64,000 bases of DNA. It comes from Obesumbacterium proteus. GTDB taxonomy: Bacteria > Pseudomonadota > Gammaproteobacteria > Enterobacterales > Enterobacteriaceae. The translations under genes and the position numbers were made by a program. The DNA lies in the NCBI RefSeq assembly GCF_001586165.1, contig NZ_CP014608.1, positions 4,278,001-4,342,000 on the forward strand, read 5' to 3'. Numbering within the stretch: the stretch's first letter is position 1; every line of letters starts with the position of its first letter. Of the stretch, positions 40,009-48,117 are shown piece after piece. The notes under the pieces were generated by a model that saw only the letters and a list, made by a program, of their open reading frames with translations, did not search any database and was not told the origin of the DNA.

Positions 40009-40473
40009 TTACCGGTGAGGGTTATCTCCGGCAAACCATGCAATAAAACGTTTCGTCCGAGATAAGTTCTGGTCTTGGTCTTCATCGTAACCCTTTCTGA
40101 TATTTGTTCTAACCAATGCAATATCTGAAAGGATCAGCCACGGCCTTAGGTCGTTGTCTTCTAACTCTACAAGCTTATCTAGTAACTCATCATCTGAATA
40201 TCTGCTCTCCAGTGTTAAGAGCTTCAAATACTCTCTACTCTGGCGAGATGAATGTTCTGATGATTTAGCAAACTGATATGTCATCTGAATTGCGGTCAGA
40301 ACAGCGACAGCCAAGCCATACCAAAACGCACCTTGGACTCCTGAAAAAACAGCCGAACCGAGGATGAGAAGAATTAGCGAAATAAGCTTATCAATTCGCC
40401 AAGTTAGTGAACTAAATAGGTGTTCGAAGTTGTATGAATACTCAATTCTGTAAAGCAGTTCTTCTCTGTCCAT
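40009..40473 (-). CDS. Two-TM membrane protein, SLATT-like
   Basis: 154 residues. Helices LISLILLILGSAVFSGVQG and FWYGLAVAVLTAIQMTYQFA, then soluble RQSREYLKLLTLESRYSDDE. This layout resembles SLATT-type two-TM proteins linked to nucleotide-signalled defence and phage exclusion. Oriented against the early operon, so probably expressed in the lysogen. Family assignment uncertain. Confidence 0.55.
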   Translation of the reverse strand: MDREELLYRIEYSYNFEHLFSSLTWRIDKLISLILLILGSAVFSGVQGAFWYGLAVAVLTAIQMTYQFAKSSEHSSRQSREYLKLLTLESRYSDDELLDKLVELEDNDLRPWLILSDIALVRTNIRKGYDEDQDQNLSRTKRFIAWFAGDNPHR

Positions 40474-40489
40474 TTTTCCTCTGATTCAG

Positions 40490-40579
40490 CTATTTGCCAC
40501 CTTCTGGTTTTGGCTGAGGCTTCGGTTGAGGCTTCGGCTGCATACGTGGTGGCATATGGTCTTGTTTAAAGTCTTTCAT
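40490..40579 (-). CDS. Proline-rich microprotein (29 aa)
   Basis: MKDFKQDHMPPRMQPKPQPK with KPQP repeats, ending PEGGK. ATG 16 bp upstream of the SLATT-like gene's start region, same strand, with AGGA upstream. Likely co-transcribed. Function unknown. Confidence 0.5.
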   Translation of the reverse strand: MKDFKQDHMPPRMQPKPQPKPQPKPEGGK

Positions 40580-40760
40580 CGTTAAAATCCTTTGTACTGT
40601 TGGGGTGATGAAAGATTACACGTTTTTTTGCTGTTGGGGAATGGCAAGAACCACTGCCGCCTGAGGTGGTTAAGACAGTACAGGCATTAATTATTGGCGT
40701 AGATAAACGGGCGCCAGAAGATTCGCGGGAAGAGCATTCCCTTAATTTAGAGAGGTAGGT

Positions 40761-40913
40761 ATGGAATTTAAAGAATTGCCAGAATATGCACAGGTTATTG
40801 CTTTAGAGGCCTTAAAAGATTTAATCGTTCAGGGTCCTGTTCACGAAAAAGAGCCAGCCGAAAAACTGGCTCATGCGGTTCAAGTGGCATTCGTGAAGAT
40901 TTTTACGAATTAG
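40761..40913 (+). CDS. Small early protein (50 aa)
   Basis: ATG after AGAGG. MEFKELPEYAQVIALEALKD, ending VAFVKIFTN. A helical family common after N in lambdoid phages. The 3' end overlaps the convergent gene by 4 bp. Function unknown. Confidence 0.6.
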   Translation: MEFKELPEYAQVIALEALKDLIVQGPVHEKEPAEKLAHAVQVAFVKIFTN

Positions 40914-41080
40914 CCTTCCTTCTTCAAGTGTTCAAGAAATGCAGAGTAAGCTTTTTTAACATCAAAAACACCAGTACCTACTCCTGATATAGGCCCTGTC
41001 TTTCCTGCTCTTATAAGCTCAATAACCAATTGAAGAGCTGCCTGCTCTGGGTTTGATTTTGGGTCGACAATATCCGACAT
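40910..41080 (-). CDS. Small convergent protein (56 aa)
   Basis: MSDIVDPKSNPEQAALQLVI, then ELIRAGKTGPISGVGTGVFD, ending FLEHLKKEG. Minus strand inside the rightward early operon. Direct repeats TTGACTGTGGAA lie just upstream. Unrecognised; possibly lysogenic. Confidence 0.55.
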   Translation of the reverse strand: MSDIVDPKSNPEQAALQLVIELIRAGKTGPISGVGTGVFDVKKAYSAFLEHLKKEG

Positions 41081-41096
41081 TTTCCAATTCCTTACT

Positions 41097-41141
41097 TTGA
41101 CTGTGGAATAACCAAAATATCAGTTTTCCTTGACTGTGGAA
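41097..41141. repeat. Two TTGACTGTGGAA direct repeats 33 bp apart
   Basis: 12-mers at 41097-41108 and 41130-41141, three helical turns apart, ahead of the minus-strand 56-aa gene. Operator-like. Confidence 0.5.
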
Positions 41142-41194
41142 AGTTAGGAACCACCTCGCCTGATGTGGATAAAAGCAGGCAACAAACAATCACA

Positions 41195-41216
41195 GGTCGC
41201 TTAGGCGGCCTTTTTT
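41195..41216 (+). terminator. Terminator before the pentapeptide gene
   Basis: GGTCGC/GCGGCC stem with T6 on the plus strand. Confidence 0.65.
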
Positions 41217-41239
41217 ATTGGGTGAACAAGGGGTGTGAG

Positions 41240-41716
41240 ATGAATACCGCAGATTTACGCAAGATTCTTGATGAACACAAAATTTGGATTGAGTCGTTTG
41301 GAGAAAACGGATCACGTGCCAACCTGTGCGGTGCCAACCTGCGCGATGCCAACCTGCGCGATGCCAACCTGAGCGGTGCCGACCTGTGCGGTGCCGACCT
41401 GCGCGATGCCGACCTGCGCGGTGCCAACCTGTGCGGTGCCGACCTGTGCAGTGCCGACCTGCCAGATCACACGTTCGTAATCATGGGGCATAAATATCCA
41501 ATCACCATCACCAATGGTGAATATGTTCGAGCAGGATGCCAGAACCATACAGTTGCAGAGTGGCGCAAGTACAGCAAACAGGAAATTGCTGATATGAATG
41601 GACGTTCAGCACTGCGCTTCTACCCTGAGCTGCTAGATATCATAGATTTTTATCTTGGTAAGGGTGAGCGTCCAAATTGGCTTAAAGAGCCAAGTGAAGA
41701 AACTGAGGCCGCCTAG
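41240..41716 (+). CDS. Pentapeptide repeat protein
   Basis: 158 residues from MNTADLRKILDEHKIWIESF (GGGGTGTGAG upstream). About ten A(N/D)LxX repeats (residues 27-76), a right-handed quadrilateral helix in known members. C-terminal part unrelated (FVIMGHKYPITITNGEYVRA, and WRKYSKQEIADMNGRSALRF). DNA tandem repeats make it expandable. Role unknown. Confidence 0.75.
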   Translation: MNTADLRKILDEHKIWIESFGENGSRANLCGANLRDANLRDANLSGADLCGADLRDADLRGANLCGADLCSADLPDHTFVIMGHKYPITITNGEYVRAGCQNHTVAEWRKYSKQEIADMNGRSALRFYPELLDIIDFYLGKGERPNWLKEPSEETEAA

Positions 41717-41727
41717 CGGTCTTTTTT
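41707..41727 (+). terminator. Terminator at the end of the pentapeptide gene
   Basis: GGCCGC/GCGGTC stem containing the stop codon TAG in the loop, then T6. Arms nearly mirror the hairpin at 41195. Confidence 0.65.
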
Positions 41728-41748
41728 ATACCCAGAATGGAGATAGAT

Positions 41749-42126
41749 ATGAAGCACACACTAAAAGTTTATAAAGATTCCAAAGAATACCCTGATTACA
41801 TGAAAGTCCGTTTTGATAAAACAAGCATAGGTAAATCATTCCTGTTTAATGGTCACCGATGGGCGTATGAGCATAGTACATTCGATGATTCTGGCAATTA
41901 CGACCTGCTTTATCGTTTCGACGATGAGCCATACCCAGAGGAAAAATCAAATTCTGTAGATGAATTAACTGCTCGCGATTACTTCGCATCGAAGGCGCTC
42001 GGCCTGTGTTATGCGGACTACCTTAACTACGCCGCTGAGAATGGTGTTCAAGAAGGCTGGAGAGATGGCGTAGCGAAGGATGCTTATCTAATGGCCGACG
42101 CAATGTTAAAAGCCCGTGACGAGTAA
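41749..42126 (+). CDS. Hypothetical early protein (125 aa)
   Basis: MKHTLKVYKDSKEYPDYMKV, then GKSFLFNGHRWAYEHSTFDD; SD GGAG 6-7 nt upstream. Ends with a helical region (DGVAKDAYLMADAMLKARDE). Not recognised. Confidence 0.55.
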   Translation: MKHTLKVYKDSKEYPDYMKVRFDKTSIGKSFLFNGHRWAYEHSTFDDSGNYDLLYRFDDEPYPEEKSNSVDELTARDYFASKALGLCYADYLNYAAENGVQEGWRDGVAKDAYLMADAMLKARDE

Positions 42127-42214
42127 TGCACCTAGCAGGTATTCACTGAGTATCTGCTGTGAGCAATCCCGCTCATAACTGGAGAATGACTGCTCTGGTT
42201 AGCTGACACGTTTT

Positions 42215-42238
42215 GCCCCTCTCGTTAGGGGCTTTTTT
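42215..42238 (+). terminator. Terminator upstream of the coiled-coil gene
   Basis: GCCCCT/AGGGGC stem, 6-nt loop, T6 on the plus strand. N-modified polymerase would pass it. Confidence 0.75.
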
Positions 42239-42298
42239 ATACCCGCTTCATCGCAAAGCGTAGGCGTTTTGCAATGAAACCAACAAAGGAGATCGCCA

Positions 42299-43333
42299 GT
42301 GAGCGAGATTACAGATTTAGTCGTCATTGAGAAGACCAATGCTCTAGCGGTCTTCACCAGCCAAGAGCAGCTAGACCCACTTATTGAGGCTATCGAGAAA
42401 GAGGCTCGCAGTCTGGTGCCGGATTTATCGACAAAGAAAGGCCGAGACGCTATCGCATCTATGGCACATAAAGTTGCCCGTTCGAAAACTTATATCGACA
42501 ACGCTGGTAAAGACCTCGTAGCCGAACTAAAGGCGCTGCCAAAGCAGATTGATGAAAGCCGCCGATTAGTGCGTGAGCGGCTGGATGCGCTGAAGGATGA
42601 GGTTCGACGACCACTTACTGAGTGGGAAGCTGAGCAGGAGCGTATCAAGGCCGAGGAAGCCATGAATGCCATGCATGAAGAAGCGCTGGTAATGAATTCA
42701 GAGTTCGACCGCCAACGCGCAGCCAAGATTGAAGCCGATCATGAAATGGCTTTACTCATGAACGAGAAGATTGACCGTGAGCGCGAAGAAGCACGACAGA
42801 AAGCCGAGCAAGCCAAACGCGAGCATGAAGAACGTATTAAGCGTGAGGCCGAAGAGAAAGCACGGCGCGAAGCAGATGAAGCGGCAAAGCGTGAAATCGA
42901 AGCGGCAGCAGCCAGAGAACGTGAAGCGACATTGGCGAAGGAACGCGCCGAACGTGAAGCCAAGGAGCTGGCGGAGAAGGCGGAGCGCGACCGCATAGAG
43001 GCGGAGCAGCGAGCCGAACGCGAGAAGCAGGAAGCCGCTGAGCGTGCTGAACGTGAAAAGCAGGAAGCCATTGCCGAAGAGCAACGAAAAGCTCACGAAG
43101 AAGCCGAGCGAATTAAGCGTGAAAACGAGCAGAAGGAACAGGCTCGATTAGCTGAAGAAAAGCGCATCAAGGATGAAGAAGCTCGCCGCGCCGCAGATAA
43201 AGAACACCGCAAAATAGTAAACAACAAAGCACTACAAGACCTTATCTCCGCAGGTGTGCCGGAAGAATGCGCCAAGCTGTGCATCACGGCTATAGCCAAA
43301 GGCAACATCACCGCAATCAGCATCAACTACTAA
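42299..43333 (+). CDS. Long coiled-coil early protein
   Basis: 344 residues with a GTG start after AAGGAG. Short head VVIEKTNALAVFTSQEQLDP and SMAHKVARSKTYIDNAGKDL, then about 180 residues of charged coiled coil (EREKQEAAERAEREKQEAIA). C-terminal LQDLISAGVPEECAKLCITA. TolA-like composition only. Phage homologues are annotated near recombination genes; role unknown. Confidence 0.7.
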   Translation: MSEITDLVVIEKTNALAVFTSQEQLDPLIEAIEKEARSLVPDLSTKKGRDAIASMAHKVARSKTYIDNAGKDLVAELKALPKQIDESRRLVRERLDALKDEVRRPLTEWEAEQERIKAEEAMNAMHEEALVMNSEFDRQRAAKIEADHEMALLMNEKIDREREEARQKAEQAKREHEERIKREAEEKARREADEAAKREIEAAAAREREATLAKERAEREAKELAEKAERDRIEAEQRAEREKQEAAERAEREKQEAIAEEQRKAHEEAERIKRENEQKEQARLAEEKRIKDEEARRAADKEHRKIVNNKALQDLISAGVPEECAKLCITAIAKGNITAISINY

Positions 43334-43355
43334 TCAATCAAACAGGAGTAACCCC

Positions 43356-43469
43356 ATGCAAGAACTCAGCTTTGCAGGGTGCCCTCGCATGGGCACTCTT
43401 CGCGAATCACAACTAGATCGTATCGTTCGTATCGTCACTCAATTCTTCTCACCACTCTGGAGCAAATAA
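43356..43469 (+). CDS. cIII: Candidate CIII (37 aa)
   Basis: ATG after AGGAG. SFAGCPRMGTLRESQLDRIV, then RIVTQFFSPLWSK. The AGCP...ESxLxRIxR and C-terminal amphipathic helix parallel lambda CIII (AGCPSESLLERITRKLR). Location in the PL operon before recombination genes also fits. CIII inhibits FtsH to stabilise CII. Confidence 0.6.
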   Translation: MQELSFAGCPRMGTLRESQLDRIVRIVTQFFSPLWSK

Positions 43470-43471
43470 CT

Positions 43472-43591
43472 ATGACTGATTTCATGAGAGAACCACGCCG
43501 AATCCAAGCGGTGAGAGCTTGTCGATTTCTGCGCTGGGTTAAACGACTTCCCGTAGTTAAGCACTTATTTATCAAAGGTGATCCGCTATGA
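43472..43591 (+). CDS. Basic small protein (39 aa)
   Basis: MTDFMREPRRIQAVRACRFL, then RWVKRLPVVKHLFIKGDPL. Very basic amphipathic. It occupies the place of kil next to cIII, but has no clear Kil similarity. Confidence 0.45.
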   Translation: MTDFMREPRRIQAVRACRFLRWVKRLPVVKHLFIKGDPL

Positions 43592-43794
43592 ACATCACAT
43601 GCACATCGCTCGCTAGCAAGCATGGAGTGCGTCAAGGCGAGTTCGTAATGGAGTTGCAAGGCGTTTCCATAGCTGAGCAGCCAAACAGCGAGAAAGAGCT
43701 TAGAGAGCTTCTGGCGGGTATGGATATTCAGACTATTTGTGAATACCTGAATGACATGGGATTCACGGTAACCAATAAGCAGGCGTCAGCATGA
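43588..43794 (+). CDS. Hypothetical early protein (68 aa)
   Basis: MNITCTSLASKHGVRQGEFV, with LLAGMDIQTICEYLNDMGFT. ATGA overlaps on both sides. Unrecognised. Confidence 0.55.
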   Translation: MNITCTSLASKHGVRQGEFVMELQGVSIAEQPNSEKELRELLAGMDIQTICEYLNDMGFTVTNKQASA

Positions 43795-43961
43795 ACCAAA
43801 CAATAGACCCACTGGAACAGCAGTTACTCCAGTGGATGCGATCACCAGAGATGATTCCGGTGATGAACGACCAGATTGCTCAACTAGAAGCAGTGGCAGA
43901 TCACCGTACAAACATGCAAGAGAAAAGGATGGGAATTAATGAGTGTGCTCAGAGTTATTGA
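43791..43961 (+). CDS. Hypothetical early protein (56 aa)
   Basis: MNQTIDPLEQQLLQWMRSPE, ending GINECAQSY. Overlaps the exonuclease start by 23 bp, suggesting coupling. Confidence 0.5.
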   Translation: MNQTIDPLEQQLLQWMRSPEMIPVMNDQIAQLEAVADHRTNMQEKRMGINECAQSY

Positions 43962-44610
43962 TACAGAGACATGCGGGTTGAATGGCGGTGTTGTTGAGGT
44001 GGCAAGTGTGGATATTGAGAACTCCTTATCCATCATTAATCCAATGAGTGATTTCGTTAAACCAGACCGCCCTATCGAATTCAGCGCAATGGCCATTCAT
44101 CACATCACAGAGGATATCGTTGCTGATAAGCCATTGATTGATGATGTGGTTGGTCGCTATCAAGGTGCTGATTTCTACATAGCCCACAACGCAAACTTTG
44201 ATAAAGGCGTACTTCCAGAAATGGGCGGAGAATGGATATGCACAAGAAAGTTAGCGGCGCGTCTTTATCCAGACCTTGATAGCCACGCCAACCAGTTCCT
44301 ACGTTACGCGCTTGGGCTTGATGCGTGGGTTCCTGAAAACCTACACGCCCACCGTGCGCTATATGATTGCTATGTAACTGCTGCACTTTTTATTCGCATC
44401 TCACGTGATTCGTCTTGGTCAGTTGAAGAAATGCTAGAGATCAGCTCTCAGCCAGTCCTACTAAAAACACTGAGAATTGGGAAGCACAAAGGTAAGACGT
44501 TCGCTGAGGTAGCAAAAGAGGATCCTAGCTGGCTCAAGTGGGCTTTAAGCACCATCAGCGACATGTCAGATGACATGCGATTTACGATACAACACTACCT
44601 AAGAGATTAA
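43939..44610 (+). CDS. DEDDh exonuclease, ExoX-like
   Basis: 223 residues. ExoI VIDTETCGLNGG (D8, E10), ExoII IAHNANFDKGVLP, ExoIII HAHRALYDCYVTA. C-terminal DUF3820-like tail GKHKGKTFAEVAKEDPSWLK. Degrades ssDNA 3'-5'. Likely supplies single strands for the annealase module downstream. Confidence 0.88.
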   Translation: MSVLRVIDTETCGLNGGVVEVASVDIENSLSIINPMSDFVKPDRPIEFSAMAIHHITEDIVADKPLIDDVVGRYQGADFYIAHNANFDKGVLPEMGGEWICTRKLAARLYPDLDSHANQFLRYALGLDAWVPENLHAHRALYDCYVTAALFIRISRDSSWSVEEMLEISSQPVLLKTLRIGKHKGKTFAEVAKEDPSWLKWALSTISDMSDDMRFTIQHYLRD

Positions 44611-44614
44611 TTTA

Positions 44615-45481
44615 ATGAAATTTGAAAAAGCCATGAGAAAGAAAGCCAAGCTACGGCTGGCACTTACTGGGCCAAGCGGGGCTGGGAAAACGTATAGCGC
44701 CCTTGTTATCTGTAAAAGTATGGGGGGAAAAACGGCAGTTATAGATACAGAGAAAGGGAGCGCGTCACTTTACTCAAATGAGTTCGATTTCGATGTTCTT
44801 GAATTAGACCCGCCATTTAGCCCCGAGAGATTTATTGAGGCTATAGCAGCCGCCGAAGCTGCTGGGTATGACAACCTTGTTATTGATTCTATCTCTCACG
44901 AGTGGGGTGGCGTTGGTGGTTGTCTTGATGATCTGGATACGATCGCAAAAACAAAATTCAAAGGAAACACACACGCGGCATGGAGTGCATTAACCCCGCG
45001 ACATCGCAAGTTCCTTGATTCAATACTACGAGTGAATTGCCATGTCGTAGCGACTATGCGAAGCAAGACTGAAACAGCGCAACAGGAAGGTAGCAAAAAG
45101 GTCGTAAAACTTGGCATGAAATCTGAGCAACGCGATGGTGTTGAATACGAGTTCACAACCGTTCTTGATATTAACCACGAAACTCACACAGCCACAGCAT
45201 CCAAAGATAGGACAGGTCTTTTTTCCAATGTGGATTACACGGTAATTGACGATTCGGTAGGGAAAAAGCTTGTCGATTGGCTTAACGATGGAAGAACTAA
45301 AGCTGAAATAGACTTAGCCCACTTCGTTCTTGTTGCTGAGAAGTCCCAATCATTTGATTCCCTGAAGTCTGCATGGGCTGAGGCTTACCGTTCATTGAGA
45401 GATACGCCAGAACAAGCCAAGGCACAAGAAATATACGAAGCAAGAAAATCAGAACTATTACCAACTGAGGAAGCTGAATAA
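44615..45481 (+). CDS. RecA-like ATPase, Sak4-type annealing protein
   Basis: 288 residues. Walker A ALTGPSGAGKTYSALVICKS (residues 17-28), Walker B YDNLVIDSISHEW. AAA_24/Sak4 family, which promotes single-strand annealing with phage SSB. The SSB gene starts immediately after the stop, supporting this role. Confidence 0.8.
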   Translation: MKFEKAMRKKAKLRLALTGPSGAGKTYSALVICKSMGGKTAVIDTEKGSASLYSNEFDFDVLELDPPFSPERFIEAIAAAEAAGYDNLVIDSISHEWGGVGGCLDDLDTIAKTKFKGNTHAAWSALTPRHRKFLDSILRVNCHVVATMRSKTETAQQEGSKKVVKLGMKSEQRDGVEYEFTTVLDINHETHTATASKDRTGLFSNVDYTVIDDSVGKKLVDWLNDGRTKAEIDLAHFVLVAEKSQSFDSLKSAWAEAYRSLRDTPEQAKAQEIYEARKSELLPTEEAE

Positions 45482-45982
45482 ATGGCGAGCAGAGGCGTAA
45501 ATAAAGTAATCCTTGTCGGGAATTTGGGAAATGATCCAGAAGTTCGATACATGCCTAACGGAGGCGCAGTCGCAAACATCACGCTAGCCACATCAGAGAG
45601 CTGGCGTGACAAACAGACTGGCGAGCAGAAGGAAAAAACTGAGTGGCATCGCGTAGTGCTATTCGGAAAGCTGGCTGAGGTTGCTGGTGAATATCTGCGT
45701 AAAGGTTATCAGGTTTATATCGAAGGTGCTTTGCAGACTCGTAAGTGGACAGATCAGGCTGGTGTTGAAAAATACACCACTGAGATTGTTGTAAACGTTG
45801 GCGGCACCATGCAGATGCTGGGTGGACGTCAAGGTGGCGGTGCGCCTATGGGCGGCGGTCAGGCACAGGGTAATCAGTTCAGCGGCGGCTTACTGCCAGC
45901 GGCTCGCCCTCAGAGCACTCCAGCAGCTCAGCCACAAAGCAATGAACCTCCAATGGACTTCGATGACGACATTCCTTTCTAG
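45482..45982 (+). CDS. ssb: Single-stranded DNA-binding protein
   Basis: 166 residues, MASRGVNKVILVGNLGNDPE, WHRVVLFGKLAEVAGEYLRK, acidic tip PPMDFDDDIPF. A standard OB-fold SSB, one base after the Sak4-like stop. Confidence 0.95.
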   Translation: MASRGVNKVILVGNLGNDPEVRYMPNGGAVANITLATSESWRDKQTGEQKEKTEWHRVVLFGKLAEVAGEYLRKGYQVYIEGALQTRKWTDQAGVEKYTTEIVVNVGGTMQMLGGRQGGGAPMGGGQAQGNQFSGGLLPAARPQSTPAAQPQSNEPPMDFDDDIPF

Positions 45983-45994
45983 CAGGTAACAATC

Positions 45995-46318
45995 ATGACG
46001 CCGCAGAGCATCCTGCGCGTCCTCAGCCAGCACCCCGACAATAACATCACCGAATTCCACAGAGCGCTTAACTCAGTGGGCGGCAAGCTATTGGGCGGCG
46101 GTGCTACTGGCGGGGTGACGCTGAATTATCACGAGCCATATTACACATGGCGAAATTTTCTTGAATCCACTCACATCAAATACAACCACATTGGCCGCAT
46201 TAGAGCATATCTGGACGCAGAGCCATGGGGGAATGTGAATCTTGGTGGAACTATCTACCGACTAAAGCCTGACGTTGATATCGACGCGGCTATTTCTGCG
46301 CTAAGTATGGCCGCATAG
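45995..46318 (+). CDS. Hypothetical early protein (107 aa)
   Basis: MTPQSILRVLSQHPDNNITE, RAYLDAEPWGNVNLGGTIYR. Not recognised. Follows ssb by 12 bp. Confidence 0.55.
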   Translation: MTPQSILRVLSQHPDNNITEFHRALNSVGGKLLGGGATGGVTLNYHEPYYTWRNFLESTHIKYNHIGRIRAYLDAEPWGNVNLGGTIYRLKPDVDIDAAISALSMAA

Positions 46319-46327
46319 GAGATATTC

Positions 46328-46897
46328 ATGAACAACCTACCAATTCAGACCTACGAATCAGTAGTTCAGCAGCGTGATGCGCTGGAGAAGAAGCTGGCTG
46401 AATTAGGCAAAGAGAATGCCTATCTACTACCAAGTGCTGCTAGTGAGCTTAATACGTCATGGATGCTGCATAAAACAATGCTTGGGGCTCAAGTCGCCCT
46501 TTTCTATGTAGTCAATGGAGACTTTCAATCAGCGCGTGATTGGTTGGAGGGAACAACTGACGAAGCAGGAGCAGAGATTCCTGACGGAATGACCATTCCT
46601 GAGCTTCAAGAATGGTTCGATAGCCAGATGGTGAGCAATGACGGGAATAACGGTTTCCTTAGCCACAAACAAGCAGAGGAAGCGATTAAAACAAGGGTTC
46701 CAGCCACCGACGCATTCACCCGTGAGCTGATGGCAAAAGGTGTTGATGCTTTAGCTGTGAAATACAGAAACATGATTGAAACCATGCATCCAGATACCAT
46801 CGCATACGGTGCATTAAAGCAAGAGTTTGAGTCGGTAATCAAAGAGGCTAATAAATTCGCCGCCCAGCTTCGCAAGGGGATTAATGATGCACAGTAA
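46328..46897 (+). CDS. Coiled-coil early protein (Ead/Ea22-like)
   Basis: 189 residues, YESVVQQRDALEKKLAELGK coiled coil, with DAFTRELMAKGVDALAVKYR and a C-terminal helix (QLRKGINDAQ). This coiled-coil plus AKGVDALA pattern is frequent in lambdoid Ead/Eaa proteins. Confidence 0.6.
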   Translation: MNNLPIQTYESVVQQRDALEKKLAELGKENAYLLPSAASELNTSWMLHKTMLGAQVALFYVVNGDFQSARDWLEGTTDEAGAEIPDGMTIPELQEWFDSQMVSNDGNNGFLSHKQAEEAIKTRVPATDAFTRELMAKGVDALAVKYRNMIETMHPDTIAYGALKQEFESVIKEANKFAAQLRKGINDAQ

Positions 46898-46934
46898 CAG
46901 CAAAGAGCTAAATACAAATTCACAGGAAAATAAA

Positions 46935-47498
46935 ATGAAAAAGTTTGAATTGGTTGCAGAGTTATCTAAAGAGTTTTTTGGTCGCAAATTATTCCGCATT
47001 CGTGCGCTGATTTCATTTGGCGATATTTGCAAGGGTGACTTAGGCGGCTGGGTTGAAAAAGAAGAGTGTGTGGATCAGTCCGGCAATGCGTGGGTGTCCG
47101 GCGATGCGCGGGTGTCCGGCGATGCGCGGGTGTACGGAAATGCGCGGGTGTACGGAAATGCGTGGGTGTACGGCGATGCGCGGGTGTCCGGCGATGCGTG
47201 GGTGTACGGCGATGCGCGGGTGTACGGAAATGCACTGGTGTCCGGCGATGCGCGGGTGTCCGGCGATGCGCATCATATTACTGTCTCGCCAATCGGATCA
47301 GAAGGTGGTTATTTAACGGCTTTCCGTCAGAAAGATAACTCTATCGTTGTTAGTCGTGGTTGCTTCTCTGGATCTATCGAGGAATTTGAAAAGGCAATAA
47401 ATGCTACTCATGGCGATAGCAAATATGCAGAGCAATACAAAATTGTGATTTCGCTAATTAAATCTCGACTAGAAGCCGTGGAGCAGAGTAATGACTAA
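46935..47498 (+). CDS. Hexapeptide-repeat (left-handed beta-helix) protein
   Basis: 187 residues from MKKFELVAELSKEFFGRKLF. Eleven G(N/D)AxV(S/Y) units at residues 50-113, encoded by 18-bp DNA tandem repeats. C-terminal domain EFEKAINATHGDSKYAEQYK. Such repeats fold as a left-handed beta-helix. No acyltransferase His is apparent. Function unknown. Confidence 0.75.
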   Translation: MKKFELVAELSKEFFGRKLFRIRALISFGDICKGDLGGWVEKEECVDQSGNAWVSGDARVSGDARVYGNARVYGNAWVYGDARVSGDAWVYGDARVYGNALVSGDARVSGDAHHITVSPIGSEGGYLTAFRQKDNSIVVSRGCFSGSIEEFEKAINATHGDSKYAEQYKIVISLIKSRLEAVEQSND

Positions 47499-48117
47499 GC
47501 TAACGACTGAGCGGTTAGAAGAAATAGCAAAACTGGAAATAACTGAATTTAGCAATGGAATGGATATTGCGAAAGATGCATATCAATCAGTTGGCAGCTC
47601 TGAGATTGTCTTAATGGCTCGACAGCTTCTGGCATACGAACAAGCTGCTGAGCATCCGGCAGCGCGGATCACATGGGACGGGTCTGAGTTCAGCGTGAGT
47701 AATGTAAGCGAAGATTTTTTATACGGTGGCACTGCTGTCTATCTGGCACCGGTATTACCTAAACAGCCTGAACACTCACGCCAGCACTTTGAAAGCCTAT
47801 GCAATCAGTTTTGGAATTGGGCTGAGTTAGACGAAATCGATCAAGATGAAGAACCGCGTCTTGAATGGAATGGTTCTAACTATACCCACCGCGTAACCGC
47901 TGCGCTGTGGAAAATGTATCAAGCAGCACCCGCACAACCTGTAATACCAGAACAGCCAGACGCTCAAGATTTAGAACTCTATATAGACATGCTCGAAAAT
48001 AGCGATAGCGACGATCAGGACGGGGAATTAAACAACACTCAGCTAATTATGTGGCTCAAAGAGTTACAGCGCCGCCGCACGCTACCAGCACAACCAGCCA
48101 ATGGAGATAAGCAATGA
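47491..48117 (+). CDS. Ea22-like phage protein
   Basis: 208 residues. TERLEEIAKLEITEFSNGMD, ARQLLAYEQAAEHPAARITW, then WKMYQAAPAQPVIPEQPDAQ. Modular repeats of this type are typical of Ea22/Ead family proteins in lambdoid early regions. Confidence 0.65.
   Translation: MTKLTTERLEEIAKLEITEFSNGMDIAKDAYQSVGSSEIVLMARQLLAYEQAAEHPAARITWDGSEFSVSNVSEDFLYGGTAVYLAPVLPKQPEHSRQHFESLCNQFWNWAELDEIDQDEEPRLEWNGSNYTHRVTAALWKMYQAAPAQPVIPEQPDAQDLELYIDMLENSDSDDQDGELNNTQLIMWLKELQRRRTLPAQPANGDKQ

Noticed and set aside
41312..41548. Minus-strand repeat frame over the pentapeptide gene
   Set aside because: Antisense of the 15-bp tandem repeat, no ribosome site.
42739..43096. Serine- and phenylalanine-rich minus-strand frames
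   Set aside because: Antisense of the Glu/Lys/Arg-rich coiled-coil gene; composition is explained by that.
46966..47276. Tandem repeats considered as a CRISPR array
   Set aside because: Repeats are contiguous 18-mers without spacers and translate to G(N/D)AxV; not CRISPR.
46966..47338. His/Arg/Cys-rich frames over the hexapeptide repeat
   Set aside because: Alternative-frame readings of the 18-bp DNA repeat; only the G(N/D)AxV frame has flanking domain and coupling.
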